Part shown: positions 47,236 through 57,719 of the stretch, in pieces
Numbering within the stretch: the first letter of the stretch is position 1
How the letters are laid out: every line of letters starts with the position of its first letter
Source of the DNA: Juglans regia
Taxonomy: Eukaryota; Streptophyta; Magnoliopsida; Fagales; Juglandaceae
Direction: 5' to 3'
Assembly: GCF_001411555.2 (NCBI RefSeq)
Contig: NC_049916.1
Coordinates: 1,984,001 to 2,048,000, forward strand
DNA length: 64,000 nucleotides
Notes under the pieces: model-generated
Told to the model about the DNA's origin: nothing
Seen by the model: only the letters and a program-made list of their open reading frames with translations
Database searches by the model: none
Translations under genes and position numbers: made by a program

Positions 47236-48608
47236 ACACACTTGATTAAACACAAATACATTTAATAGTGATCAAGACATTAGTAATTAGAACATGCATG
47301 GCCGGGAAGGTTACCTTCATTTTGAGGAGATATTTCAGAAAATTTCTAATCGCATACACATAATTATGAGTTCCTTTGGAAGGCCGTACTTAATTTTAAA
47401 GAGATTATATATTCATTAGTCTTTTATTAGGATTTAATCTCATATATATACTCCTAATTTATAAAGGGAACCAAACTTGGACAAGCCTAGGCGCACCGAG
47501 GTCGGCATTAATCTAATTAGGCGTGCATATTAATTATTAGCCTGGGATACAACGACCCATCAGATGCTTATCACTGATTCCATGATCAAACGCCCGCTGC
47601 ATGCGACACGTGTGACTAGCTAGTTAAGTCTCTTTGTATAATTAGGTGAGATAATCAGTAAATAATAAAAAAAAAATAAAAAAAATAATAATAATAATAA
47701 AATATTAAATAATAATACAGTAATCTTAATATCCAAACACAGCCTCGGCACCTCAGAGCTAATTAAAGGCAGGCCCATGTAGAGTATTTTTCTCTTTTTC
47801 TTTTTCTTTTTCTTTTTTTTTTCTCCATATTCTTTTAGATCGTTGTGGACATGAGGAGTAATTAAAGGCAGATCACCGTTGTGGACATGGGAGCTGGGTT
47901 AGTGATCCATTTATTCAAGCTTAACTCGTACGAGTTTTTATACAATCTGGCCTTTAAAATAAGAATAAATATAGATAAAAATTACTATTGTAAGTATCTA
48001 TTTTACATACATGATGTGGCATCATATAGACTATACATCTCTTCAAATAAGTGTTAAAAATAATCAACTAGAAGCAGTTACGTGTAAAGTGTGCACAATA
48101 GATTAGTTTTTCTTTGCACCCTGATCCCAAGACGTTCGATTTATTAACCAGATCTAATCACATTTATCCCTGAAAACGCACGCCAAATCCAAAGAGACGC
48201 AAAGATGAACAGCGCACACATACCTATGGATCAGATCATCATGAAGAAAACCAAGACAAAAAAATAAAATAAAAAATAAAGACGAAGTCAACTCAGGGAA
48301 TTAAAGAAGAATAATGCCACAGATCATTGAGTTCAGATCGATACTAAAAAGGAAGAGGAAGAAATATGAACATAATTTCTTACATCACTGGCAACAGATC
48401 AGAATAAAGTTGTTATTGAAAATTTCTGAATTGAATTCAGATAAAGCATGAACCAAGATGGGTATTACTGATTAAAACGAGTACAACTTCTCCCGTCTTT
48501 TAAAATCTTGAGCTCACTTGCCCATTAAAAAGAAAAAACCTTTGCCTTAACATATATATGTCCATAAAATTCTTTTCTTCGCAAATTCTGAATCTTACCA
48601 CAGTGAAG

Positions 48609-49028
48609 TCACCAAAGATTGGGCAGAAGACCCAACATTAATCCACAGCCCACCAAAACAGGCAACCTCATGACCATGTCCCGGGCGGCACCATTGAAAT
48701 CCTCGTCAATAGGATACAAGTTGCCAGGTGGACCAGTTATGTATAGGAACGATGACGGCGGGGCAGGCGGCGGAGGGCAGTATTGGGTTGGCGGCTTCTT
48801 GGGAGAAGGCGGCGGTGGTGGAAGAGCTGGTGGCGGTGGCGGTGGTGGACAAGGCGGTGGCGGAGATGGTGGTGGTGGGGAGATTTGAGTGCAGGAGGTG
48901 CACTTCTCATCACCTTCAGCCGTCCCCGGGACAGTAAAAACGGCAATGATCACCAGGAACAAAGTTAGCAGCAACCGGGCGTCGTTGAAAGGATTTATCT
49001 TTATCGGCATATTGAGGCCAGAGTACAT
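48609..49028 (-). CDS. Proline-rich secreted, GPI-type small protein 2
   Basis: Single-exon frame of 139 residues, start ATG 49028; a second Met seven residues in (MPIKINPFNDARLLLTLFLV) is an equally good start. A signal peptide ends near PGTAEG. Then come CTSCTQ, long PPPP/SPPPP blocks typical of extensin-like proteins, and the conserved block YCPPPPAPPSSFLYITGPPG followed by NLYPID. The C-terminal hydrophobic tail (VMRLPVLVGCGLMLGLL) after a small-residue NGAA site fits GPI anchoring. The YITGPPGNLYPID block is familiar from plant short-extensin or proline-rich families; the precise function is unknown. Same orientation and layout as 43191-43634. Confidence 0.85.
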   Translation of the reverse strand: MYSGLNMPIKINPFNDARLLLTLFLVIIAVFTVPGTAEGDEKCTSCTQISPPPPSPPPPCPPPPPPPALPPPPPSPKKPPTQYCPPPPAPPSSFLYITGPPGNLYPIDEDFNGAARDMVMRLPVLVGCGLMLGLLPNLW

Positions 49029-49496
49029 GACAGAGTTGCCAGCGAGAAGTTAATGTTTTTGTGGAAGCGGGGGCTTGATCCAGGAAGAGAGATGGCTTTG
49101 AAGAAATGAAACAGGGTATAAGGCCGGGGAGGTGAATTAAGAAGGTGGGGGTAATGCGGCAGAGTTGGTATTGTTGTTACGTTATTAGGTGCATGGGGTG
49201 GAGTAAAAAAAAGATCGAAATGCCTTTAAAAGTGCTGGGTGTTTTTAGAGGGCAAAATGGTACGAGTTATGAGAGATGCTGTTCTCGTGGACTTTCTCTC
49301 TTAGGTCTTTTTTAAGGACTTTTCTCATATTTAGGATAGGATGCTTCTGAATTCTCCAAGGGAAATGGTATATAACATGCATGTGAATGGTCCAAAAACT
49401 ATGGGTCCCACGTTACACACTTTAATGAAGAGCCCATACCAGCTTGATGCAGTGCCAATTATTATAATTAATTATTTCTAGAATATGCATGCATGA

Positions 49497-49541
<45 letters not shown>

Positions 49542-49696
49542 TGCACACTATATCATATATGCCACTTAATTTCTATAGCTGATCAAAAAAATATATCTAA
49601 GGATGGTGGCATGGTGTGATTTGAATGATAAAAGAATTGATCTGGCCCGCCACTCATGATTAGGTGGAACTTTGGATCGAAGTAAGGCTAAAATTA

Positions 49697-49900
49697 GGGC
49701 CGGTTTGGATTAAAAAATGAGATGAAATGATTTTAAATGAATGATAAAAGTTATAAAAAATATTGTTAGAATATTATTTTTTAATATTATTATTATTTTA
49801 AAATTTAAAAAAGTTAAATTATTTATTATATTTTGTATAAAAATTTTAAAAAATTATAATAATAAAATAAAATAAGATGAGATAAAACAATTTCACAACT
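49697..49900. mobile_element. Tourist-like MITE, copy F
   Basis: Starts GGGCCGGTTTGGATT after TTA, with an AT-rich family interior. The right end AAGATGAGATAAAACAATTTCACAAC is decayed. Confidence 0.7.
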
Positions 49901-50006
49901 GACATTTAGTTTTTAAGATCATTAGTTATATTATAGTTGATGATGTGGATCGAGCAGTTATTATTTGAGGCGGTACTATATATCATATCTACGTTTACAA
50001 AAGCAA

Positions 50007-50084
50007 GTATATATAGATTGATAGTTAATCGATCTGTAGATAACAGTATATATAGATTGATAGTTAATCGATCTGTAGATAACA
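50007..50084. repeat. 39-bp tandem duplication
   Basis: Two identical head-to-tail 39-bp units (50007-50045, 50046-50084) containing GATTGATAGTTAATCGATCT. Confidence 0.93.
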
Positions 50085-50089
50085 GATTA

Positions 50090-50236
50090 AGAATCCGTTT
50101 AGATTTAGAGATGAGTTAAGATGGTTTTAAATGAATTGAATAAAATATTATTTTTTAATATTATTATTATTTTGACATTTATTTAAAAATAATAAGATGA
50201 GATGAGTTAAAATGAATTTTCAATCCAAATCGAGGC
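50090..50236. mobile_element. Tourist-like MITE, copy G
   Basis: Begins AGAATCCGTTTAGATTTAGAG after TTA and ends CAATCCAAATCGAGGC before TAA. The interior matches the family. Confidence 0.7.
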
Positions 50237-50239
50237 TAA

Positions 50240-50241
50240 GG

Positions 50242-50296
<55 letters not shown>

Positions 50297-50440
50297 TAGC
50301 AGTTATATAATGTGCAAAGCACGTTTGCCCATTTGTCTAATTGAAAATGATGTGTCCAAAAAAATAATATGATGTGTAAAAATAATATGTCTTTTTATAG
50401 AAAATTAGTTAGTTAATAATTTAATATATAGGAGCAGAAA
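50240..50440. repeat. Dispersed repeat: AT run plus GTGC hairpin, copy 2
   Basis: The (TA)n run leads into CACACACTAGCAG, then GTGCAAAGCACGTTTG, then AAAATTAGTTAGTTAATAATTTAATATATAGG. It matches 30340-30500 in order and wording. Confidence 0.5.
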
Positions 50441-50973
50441 AATAAATTTTAACAAGCATCATAATGATAACAAAACGTTACAATAATATGAATAATATGA
50501 AAATTAAAAGATTTTAGATATTTTAACAATAGTTTTCTTAGCAAAATATATGAATTGTGTAGAATTTAACCACAATATTCAATGACCTAGAGAGCACTGA
50601 AAAAATAAAAAATCTTTTATTTCTATATTACTCTTATATTTTTTTATCATTAAAGTAAATCTTTTCTATTTTGAAAACTCTAAAAATATTATAATGGTAG
50701 AAATTATTTTATCTAAATAATTTTAGTTAATTAAGAATATTATGAGATTTAAATTATATTAAAAACTCTAATATTTATATGATTTTACTCTCTTAAAAAT
50801 ATTTAACAAAACTCTATCTTTTATTTTATTGTTTAGTACTGTTTATAACTGTAGCACATTACTGTAGCAATGTTCAACACTGTTTATTACTATTTATACT
50901 GTTCAACCTTGTTTATTACTGTAATTCTGTTCATTACTATTTACGTTTATAACCACTTTAAGTTAAAGTATAA

Positions 50974-51015
<42 letters not shown>

Positions 51016-51718
51016 TGAGAGTCCAATATTTAATTAAAGATAACTTGCATCCTACGAAGCTTAAATTTTGTAATATATATTTCACATGATCAACTCATGT
51101 TTTAACTTATTGGAATTGATGAAATGCATGTTGTGCATCCGCACATGATCCCCAGGCCCCAGCACCGGCTAATCTGGCTAATGATTAAGGCTCACAATGC
51201 ACGCAGGTACGTAATATCCAATTAAAAATTTTATTCATCATCTTCACATTATATGTTATATATAATTTTTTTTTTTAATTTTTTTTTCTTATTAAATATG
51301 TAATATATGAATGATAAATAGATTAATGAAATTTAGTTTAAAAAGAATAAAAAAAGAATAAAATAAAATAAAGAAAAATAAGTGTAGTATATGCATGATG
51401 TGTAGAGATCGATGATGAATGATAAAACTCACTTCAAATTAACCAACACGATTAATGGAGTTGTCATAATTATTGATCGTATTTAATTTTTGACATGATA
51501 AAAAAAGGAAGATCTTGTTACAATCAAAGTAGTTAATTTAAGCATTAATTTATATACGCGGGCGATGTGGATTGATCAAGAATTTAATTAATTAGGTCGG
51601 TGTGCTAATTTATATCAATAAATTTGATGATTAGACTACTTGTAGTACTTGTGATCAAGACATCATAAACACATGCATGCATCATGCAGTAAGAAAACGA
51701 CTCATGAGACATGAGGTA

Positions 51719-51856
51719 CACTACAAGAAAACTACTTATTAGTAGTTAGTTAATTTCAATGAAATGATTATTTACAGTTAAAATAAATCTATTTTAGTCA
51801 TAAATAATTTTTTCGTCATAATTAAATAGTCACAAAAATTTATTTTTCTTATAATG
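51719..51856. mobile_element. 138-bp CACTA-type MITE with TSD GTA
   Basis: Begins CACTACAAGAAAAC and ends ATTTTTCTTATAATG, an imperfect inverted repeat. It is flanked by GTA on both sides (51716-51718, 51857-51859). The CACTAC terminus and 3-bp duplication fit En/Spm. It shares its terminus with the element at 18121 but not its interior. Confidence 0.88.
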
Positions 51857-52619
51857 GTACTTCGATGAAATATGAGTACTTTTGATGAAATAGAAGCCAT
51901 AATAAAGCACACCACATGATATGAATATGTGTGAATTAAAGTAGTCTCTCCATTATATAAAAAGTAATGATATCCACATAATATATTTTATAATATATAT
52001 TTTAAAATGAAAATATTTTTATAAAATGATGTTACTTTTATAAAATATTTTACTAAATTATCATTTATTTTAAAATATGATTATATAATATATTGTAAAA
52101 AATAACTTGTGTTTATCATTTTTCTTATATAAATACATATAGATTCCACAGCTAGCAAAATACAAACCATAGAGTCGTAGCTAAGACAGCTCATCACTCA
52201 CATATATATTCAGCCCGGCCCCCAATTATCAAAGGAAAAGAGGTCACTCTCCCGGTCTCCTATACCTTTATCAAAGTCATCCACCTTATCGATATATTTA
52301 AGTTTAATTTCCTTGGTCCTCCACCTACCTACTACTTGTTCCACACTATCAACAATTCTAATTAGTTTTTTTTTTTTTTTTTCTAGATTTTTTAAATGGG
52401 GCACCATAAATATTTTTGGTCCTAAGAAATCTTCAGGTCGTCTTACTACGTATTAAAAGTAATTAATGTTCATGGAGAATTGAAGAATAGGATTCCCAAC
52501 TTGCTCTTTGCATTGCTCTTTGAATCGAATTTTTCTAATTAACCACACACATGATGAATAAGGCCGAGGCCTTGGCGAAAGATCCACTACTACTACAGAG
52601 AATTTTGAGTCATAATTAT

Positions 52620-52810
52620 AGGGAAATATATATGTAATGTCCTAATAAAAGACCTGAATTACATGTCTTATATTTTAAAAGAACTAGTCAATGATATAAT
52701 TGGAGTCTCATTGAACCTTATAAAGAGTAAAAACTTCTCATTCTCAAATAATGTGGGATCTCATACACCACCTACTCTTATTATTTTCATATGGGGTATC
52801 ACAATATATA
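52620..52810. repeat. Dispersed repeat with AATAATGTGGGATCTCAT core
   Basis: Contains AATTGGAGTCTCATTGAACCTTATAAAGAG then CAAATAATGTGGGATCTCAT. Same order as 22960-23120. Confidence 0.5.
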
Positions 52811-53278
52811 TATATATAGGAGCATAAATTAGAGTTATTAATTATATTCTAATTTAAATAATTTACGTGGAATCATAGTGATAATACTGTAGCCATGGAT
52901 TTTGTTAAATACACATCTGAAAATTGTTAGTGCTTTGTTCACCAATGCTGGTGATCTCCTGCCTAAAAATCCCTTCCACTAAAAAATCCTCAATTAGTGA
53001 CTCAACATGAGTAGTACTATTAAAAAAAATATTAAATGTTTGAGTACGTTTTGATGGAATAATACAATATAGGATATATGAGGAGGGACAGCCTTAGCTA
53101 GAAAGTTTTAATGGATGCAATTAGTGACTTTGATTGCAGATTTGGAGACCAATACGGTCTCCTGAAGAAATGTATGAAAGAAAAGGGGACAAAGTGTTGG
53201 GAATATGAAATCTGCAGACACACATACCTACGTACAGATGAGTGCATGCAAGAGGAAGAGATTACTTTCTCTTTATCT

Positions 53279-56200
53279 TTTTTTGGCCAAAAGGAAGGCG
53301 GCACCTCCAGCACTTTATTAAAGAAACCTCAATTGTGACAGAAGGAAATCGTGATTACAATACTAACCAACTTATTAAAACCAGTCAACCCAATTCTCAA
53401 TCCCCATCTAAACATGCCTATGACATAACAACAAAACCAGTAAAGCAGAAACATTTCATACTCCCACCGACTAAAGATTCACTATGTACAGAAAGAAAAA
53501 AAACAAGGCCACTTTAGAACTATAAATCATATCCTCCTTAAGTAAGGCAAGCTAAATTTGTCTGTTCTAAGAATACCTTTGAGCTGTAAAGGCATCTGTT
53601 CAGCCAAAAACCACTCATTATTGCTTCCATTTCCTCTTAAATGAGCCAATAAAATCACTGCAGAAGACACATTATTTCCTCTCAAAAATCTTCCATATAC
53701 CATAAACTACATCTCTCTTCCCTCAGCCACTTGATCACAAGACTTGAGTCCATCTCAACAATTACATTATCACAACCCAGCTCCTTGCATTTCTGAAGCC
53801 CAATCAACAAAGCCATCAATTCTACTCTATTATTAGTGCTGATATCAATATTAGTTGCAAAAGAAAATTTAAACATACCTTCCTTATTTCTCAATACACC
53901 ACCTGCACCCAATGCTCCTGGGTTTCCCTTACTACTACCATCAACATTTAATTTTAACCATCCAACACTTGGCTTCTTCCATGAGACTGCAATGACTCTT
54001 CTCGGCTTGGGCCTCATAACTGATACTTGCAGCAAGTTCAAGATTAGCTCATCTCTTTTCAATAATTTAGATGCAGCCTTAAGCCTAATCCTCACCCAGC
54101 TTATCCAATACTTCACCGACCTCCACAAAATGGCAACAAACTCCCTCTTCCCTTCCATTCTTAATGAACATCTCCAACACCACAGCCGCCACGTAATAAT
54201 AACTAGTATTAAACCAATTAAATTTCCCACCTGCGAAGAGCTTTTGGCATGCCTGAACCATGCCTCAACAACCTCCCTCCATGTCCTGTGAGCAACATAA
54301 TTTAAACCTAATACATTAGAAGCCAACCTCCATATATCTGCAGCTACCCTTCCTCCATAGAGCGCACATGGTTTAATTCTTCAATGTTACCTTCTGCACA
54401 AGACTCGCATGTAGACACCAAAGGAATACCAATACGTCGTATGCGATCATTTGCACTCAAACATTGAGATAGAGCTCGCCACATAGTAACTGAAAATTTT
54501 ATTGGCAATGTAGCATGCCAAACCCACTCCACCCATTGTCTTTTTGGAGCTACCACACGTACCAAATTCCAGGCACTATGAGCTAAAAACTTGCCATCCG
54601 AATTTCTTAACCAAATCAAAATATCCGAGCCTTCTTTGGTTCCTCCAATCTTTGTCAAACTTTGATAAACTAAATCACGACCAACTAGCTAGACTAATAA
54701 ATCATTATCCCAACTATCCTCCACCATACATTGCCTAATACTCAAATTTTGCTTGGCAAAATTCTCCTACTGATTACAAAGTGGACCTGAGTCCATCCAC
54801 TTATCCCTCCAAAATGATATACTCCCCTCCTTAACAAGCCACTTGGAATTATCGAGAACAATTGGAACTAATTCCATTACCATCCTCCAAAACCTAGAGC
54901 CTTTCTTTGGATTCACGAGTGAAATATGCTGATCTCTCACATACTTCGCCCTGAAAAAATTCGCCCACAGTGAGTTACCAGTCAATAGTTTCCATGCAAA
55001 TTTAATATGCATCGACCTTTGGACATCAAACATTCCTGAGACCAACCCCTCCCTCATCCATTGGCATACAAAGCAGGTCCCAAGACACCCCACCTACGCT
55101 TAGGCTTGCCATCCAAAAAGTCCCAGAAAAAGTTACTAAACAACTTATTGATCGTGTTCAATACAGATTTTGGGACATTTATAACTGCTAACAAATGTAT
55201 AGGCATGCTGGACAATACATGCTGTAACAAAATCAGCCTTGCACCCGAAGATAAGAACTTAATCTTCCAACCTTCTATTTTTTGTCAAATTCGCTGCACC
55301 ATTTCTTCCAAATACACACCCTTCATCTGGCCAGAGATAATTTGATCCCCCAGGTATTTAACCGGAAATTTCCCTTCTAAAAAACCTGACAGTCGAAGAA
55401 GCAATCGTTGTCTAGGAACTGAAATTTTAGAATAGAAAAAAATAGAAGATTTATCCTCATTTACCATCTGTACCGACCAACTTGCATACAAAGAAAGGGT
55501 ATCTTTAATTGCCTTAACCGACCTTCAGGAGAAACCAAAGAGCCACCTCTCGACTGAGAAAAAGCCCCAACCTCTCCTACCTCAAACTTTTTCTTCAAGA
55601 CGAGTGAAAACTTCTTCCACTAGAATAAATAAATAAGGCGAAAGTGGATCTCCTTGTTGAAGACCCCTCCCACCTTTGAAAATCCTCTAGCCGTCCCGTT
55701 CATAACAATCGAGTACCACGGCGTAGCCATACATTGATTAATAAGATTGCATGCCTCAGGAGAGAAACCAAAAGCCCAAATCAGATGCATTAAAAAATCT
55801 CAATCAATGGTATCATAGGCCTTTGCCATATCTATTTTCATCATAATATTCCCACCTCTAACTGGCTTGTTAATGTTGTGAACTAGCTCATGAGTAAGAC
55901 TAATGTTATCAAATACACTCCTTCCAGGAAGGAAGGCACCTTGCTCCAAAGAAATAACCCGATTCAAAACCGACATTAAACGACCCACCAAAATCTTGGA
56001 GCATATTTTATAGACCACGAAACAAAGACTTATCGGCCTGAATTTATCAAACAATGATGGACTCAACACTTTGGGAATTAAAACAATGAAAGAGGATGTA
56101 TAGAACCTTGGGAGTGGCACGCCCGGAAAGAACTCACCAACAGCTTTCCTAGATCATTTTTAACCAAATCCCAGCAATGTTGAAAAAAACTAGATCCAAA

Positions 56201-56917
56201 GCCATCTGGGCCTGGGCTGTTATCCACCGGAATAAAGAATAAGGCATCCTTTATCTCCTTTTCAGAAGGACCCTGACAAAGATCAAGATTCTCAGCCTGC
56301 TGAACCTCAACATACACTGAATCGGATAGATCAAGAAGATTATTTTGAGGCCTAGCTTGGAGGAAAGAATCAAAATAACTAATTGTTATATCATGTATAG
56401 CTTTTGGAGAAGAAAGAACCCGACCATCACTCAATCACATTTCAATTACAGCCTTATGCCTCCTCGCCTGCAAGGCTGGAAAAAAAAAATTAATTTCACC
56501 ATGATCAACCCAAGATTGCTTGACATGCTGAGCAATTCGGGTCTCCTCCCTTTTTAACCAAGCTGAAAGCTCAAGTTTATCCACCAAAACCTCATTTTCA
56601 ACCTCCTCCAAAAATCCTTCTTGAAGCCATGTATCACCTTCCTCTACTCTCGCTTCCAACCTTTTAATATGCTCCCCAATCCACCCAAATACCTCCTTAT
56701 TCCAGCTTCTAAGCACCACTTGGAGTCTTTTTAATTTAAAGGCAAGTTTCAAATGACTCGAACCACTAGTAACTTCCTGCCAATTCCTAGAGACACACCT
56801 CCAAAAATCTGCATGAGATGTCCACATTTGCAAGAACTTGAAGGAGCTCGGTCCATATTTTAGCGCTATATCAAACAACCCAAGTATCATTGGAGCATGA
56901 TCCGAGGTTCTACATCC
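53279..56917 (-). mobile_element. LINE 2, minus strand, cut by assembly gap
   Basis: Plant L1-type LINE read right to left. Its 3' end lies near 53279-53285, where the minus strand reads TTGGCCAAAAAAAG. The sequence stops at the N gap (56918), so the 5' part (ORF1 and most of the endonuclease) is missing. The remaining order is end of endonuclease/linker, RT, zf-RVT, RNase H. Confidence 0.9.
53682..56917 (-). pseudogene. LINE 2 ORF2 remnant: RT, zf-RVT, RNase H
   Basis: From the right: linker (GCRTSDHAPMILGL, FKLKRLQVVLRSWNKEVFGW; 56435-56917); RT start (DNSPGPDGFGSSFFQHCWDL; 56078-56434); FRPISLCFVVYKICSKILVG and GAFLPGRSVFDNI (55800-56120); [13 protein letters not shown], broken, near 55630-55660. 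The segment that should hold the catalytic YADD box is absent: GGSLVS runs almost directly into SVKAIKDTLSLYASW near 55500-55540. Then SVQMVNEDKSSIFFY (55285-55491), the zf-RVT block with HATLPIKFSVTMWRAL (54344-54658), and RNase H (LNVDGSSKGNPGALGAGG, NNRVELMALL, IVEMDSSLVIKWL; 53682-54326). A TGA at 55800-55802 replaces the Trp of a DWDF motif. Non-functional. Confidence 0.88.
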
Positions 56918-57017
56918 NNNNNNNNNNNNNNNNNNNNNNNNNNNNNNNNNNNNNNNNNNNNNNNNNNNNNNNNNNNNNNNNNNNNNNNNNNNNNNNNNNN
57001 NNNNNNNNNNNNNNNNN
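56918..57017. other. Assembly gap, 100 N
   Basis: Exactly 100 N, the conventional placeholder for a gap of unknown size. Confidence 0.99.
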
Positions 57018-57128
57018 TATCTCAATCTATTTCATATATTTAAAAACAACTCAATGTGATCTAAAAAATGTTATTATTCACAGTTCAACTCATATCACTT
57101 AAGATTATCTCAGTATCCAAATGCGGTC
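57018..57128. mobile_element. Tourist-like MITE, copy H, truncated by gap
   Basis: The sequence after the gap ends ATCTCAGTATCCAAATGCGGTC followed by TAA, the right end of the Tourist-like family. The left end lies in the gap. Confidence 0.6.
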
Positions 57129-57203
57129 TAAATGTCAAGCACACTTGGACAAAAAAAGGGTAAAACTTGACAAGTGGAATTACCATTTAAAAAAGGGAAA
57201 AAA

Positions 57204-57706
57204 TACCAGAGACACAAAGGAATCTCATAAAGGAGATCCTACATTGATGTGGTATATTGTCAGTGTATCACGTCTCTCCCTTTTTTTTCCTCTCCTCGTG
57301 CTCCTCCCCTCCCCCTTTCCCTTTCCCTTTCTTTCTTCCCCCCTCCCCCCTCCTCATGGCCACCAAAGTAGTCAGGGACCATCTCAAGGTGAGCAGAAGT
57401 TTTCGACAATCCAAGTGGCACTGCCGGATGGGACATGGAGCTCATGGCAGTGCCTTGAGCTTGCCATGCAACGTGTCATGGTCAATGGATGTCGTCAGTT
57501 GGTCAGGGTGCAACCACCCCGAGGGGAGTAGACAATGCCAGCACACTGGCAATAGACAACGTCGGTGCGGGGAGAGGGGTGGTCACCTAGTGGGAAATGG
57601 AGGGAAAGGAAAGGAGGGGAGAGGCATGGGGAGGGGGGAAAAAAATAGACATGGGCCACATCAGTGTGTGAAATCCCTTTGTGAAATTTTTTTGTATCTC
57701 TAGCAT
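57204..57706. mobile_element. Foldback / MULE-like element with GC-rich interior
   Basis: The left end (TACCAGAGACACAAAGGAAT...) and the inverse of the right end (TGCTAGAGATACAAAAAAAT...) match over about 48 bp. They continue loosely into pyrimidine-rich arms (TCTCCCTTTTTTTTCC against GGGGGGAAAAAAAT). The interior is distinctly GC-rich compared with the surroundings. The 9-mer TTTAAAAAA lies just outside on both sides (57186-57194, 57711-57719). It could be the 9-bp duplication expected of Mutator-like elements, but it is low-complexity. The open frames inside (57121-57703) have no recognised domain. Confidence 0.6.
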
Positions 57707-57719
57707 CACTTTTAAAAAA

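Larger units (their letters stand above)
43635..48608. other. Spacer between the two proline-rich genes
   Basis: No gene recognised in about 5 kb. It contains a CT/AT microsatellite (45379-45428), AT runs at 46361-46382 and 47194-47232, and a clear Tourist-like MITE. A partial member of that MITE family ends near 47750 (ATCCAAACACAGCC). The rest is AT-rich. Confidence 0.6.
49029..53278. other. Spacer with MITEs and AT repeats
   Basis: No gene recognised. It contains AT microsatellites (49501-49539, 50247-50289, 50981-51010), two Tourist-like MITEs, a small CACTA MITE, a 39-bp tandem duplication and dispersed-repeat copies. Short open frames (52210-52407, 53098-53338) carry no domain. Confidence 0.6.

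Noticed and set aside
48619..48968. Glycine- or Trp/Arg-rich frames on the plus strand
   Set aside because: Shadows of the CCN-rich proline blocks of the minus-strand gene.
53836..54291. Plus-strand frame of 151 residues
   Set aside because: Antisense shadow of the LINE 2 RNase H domain.
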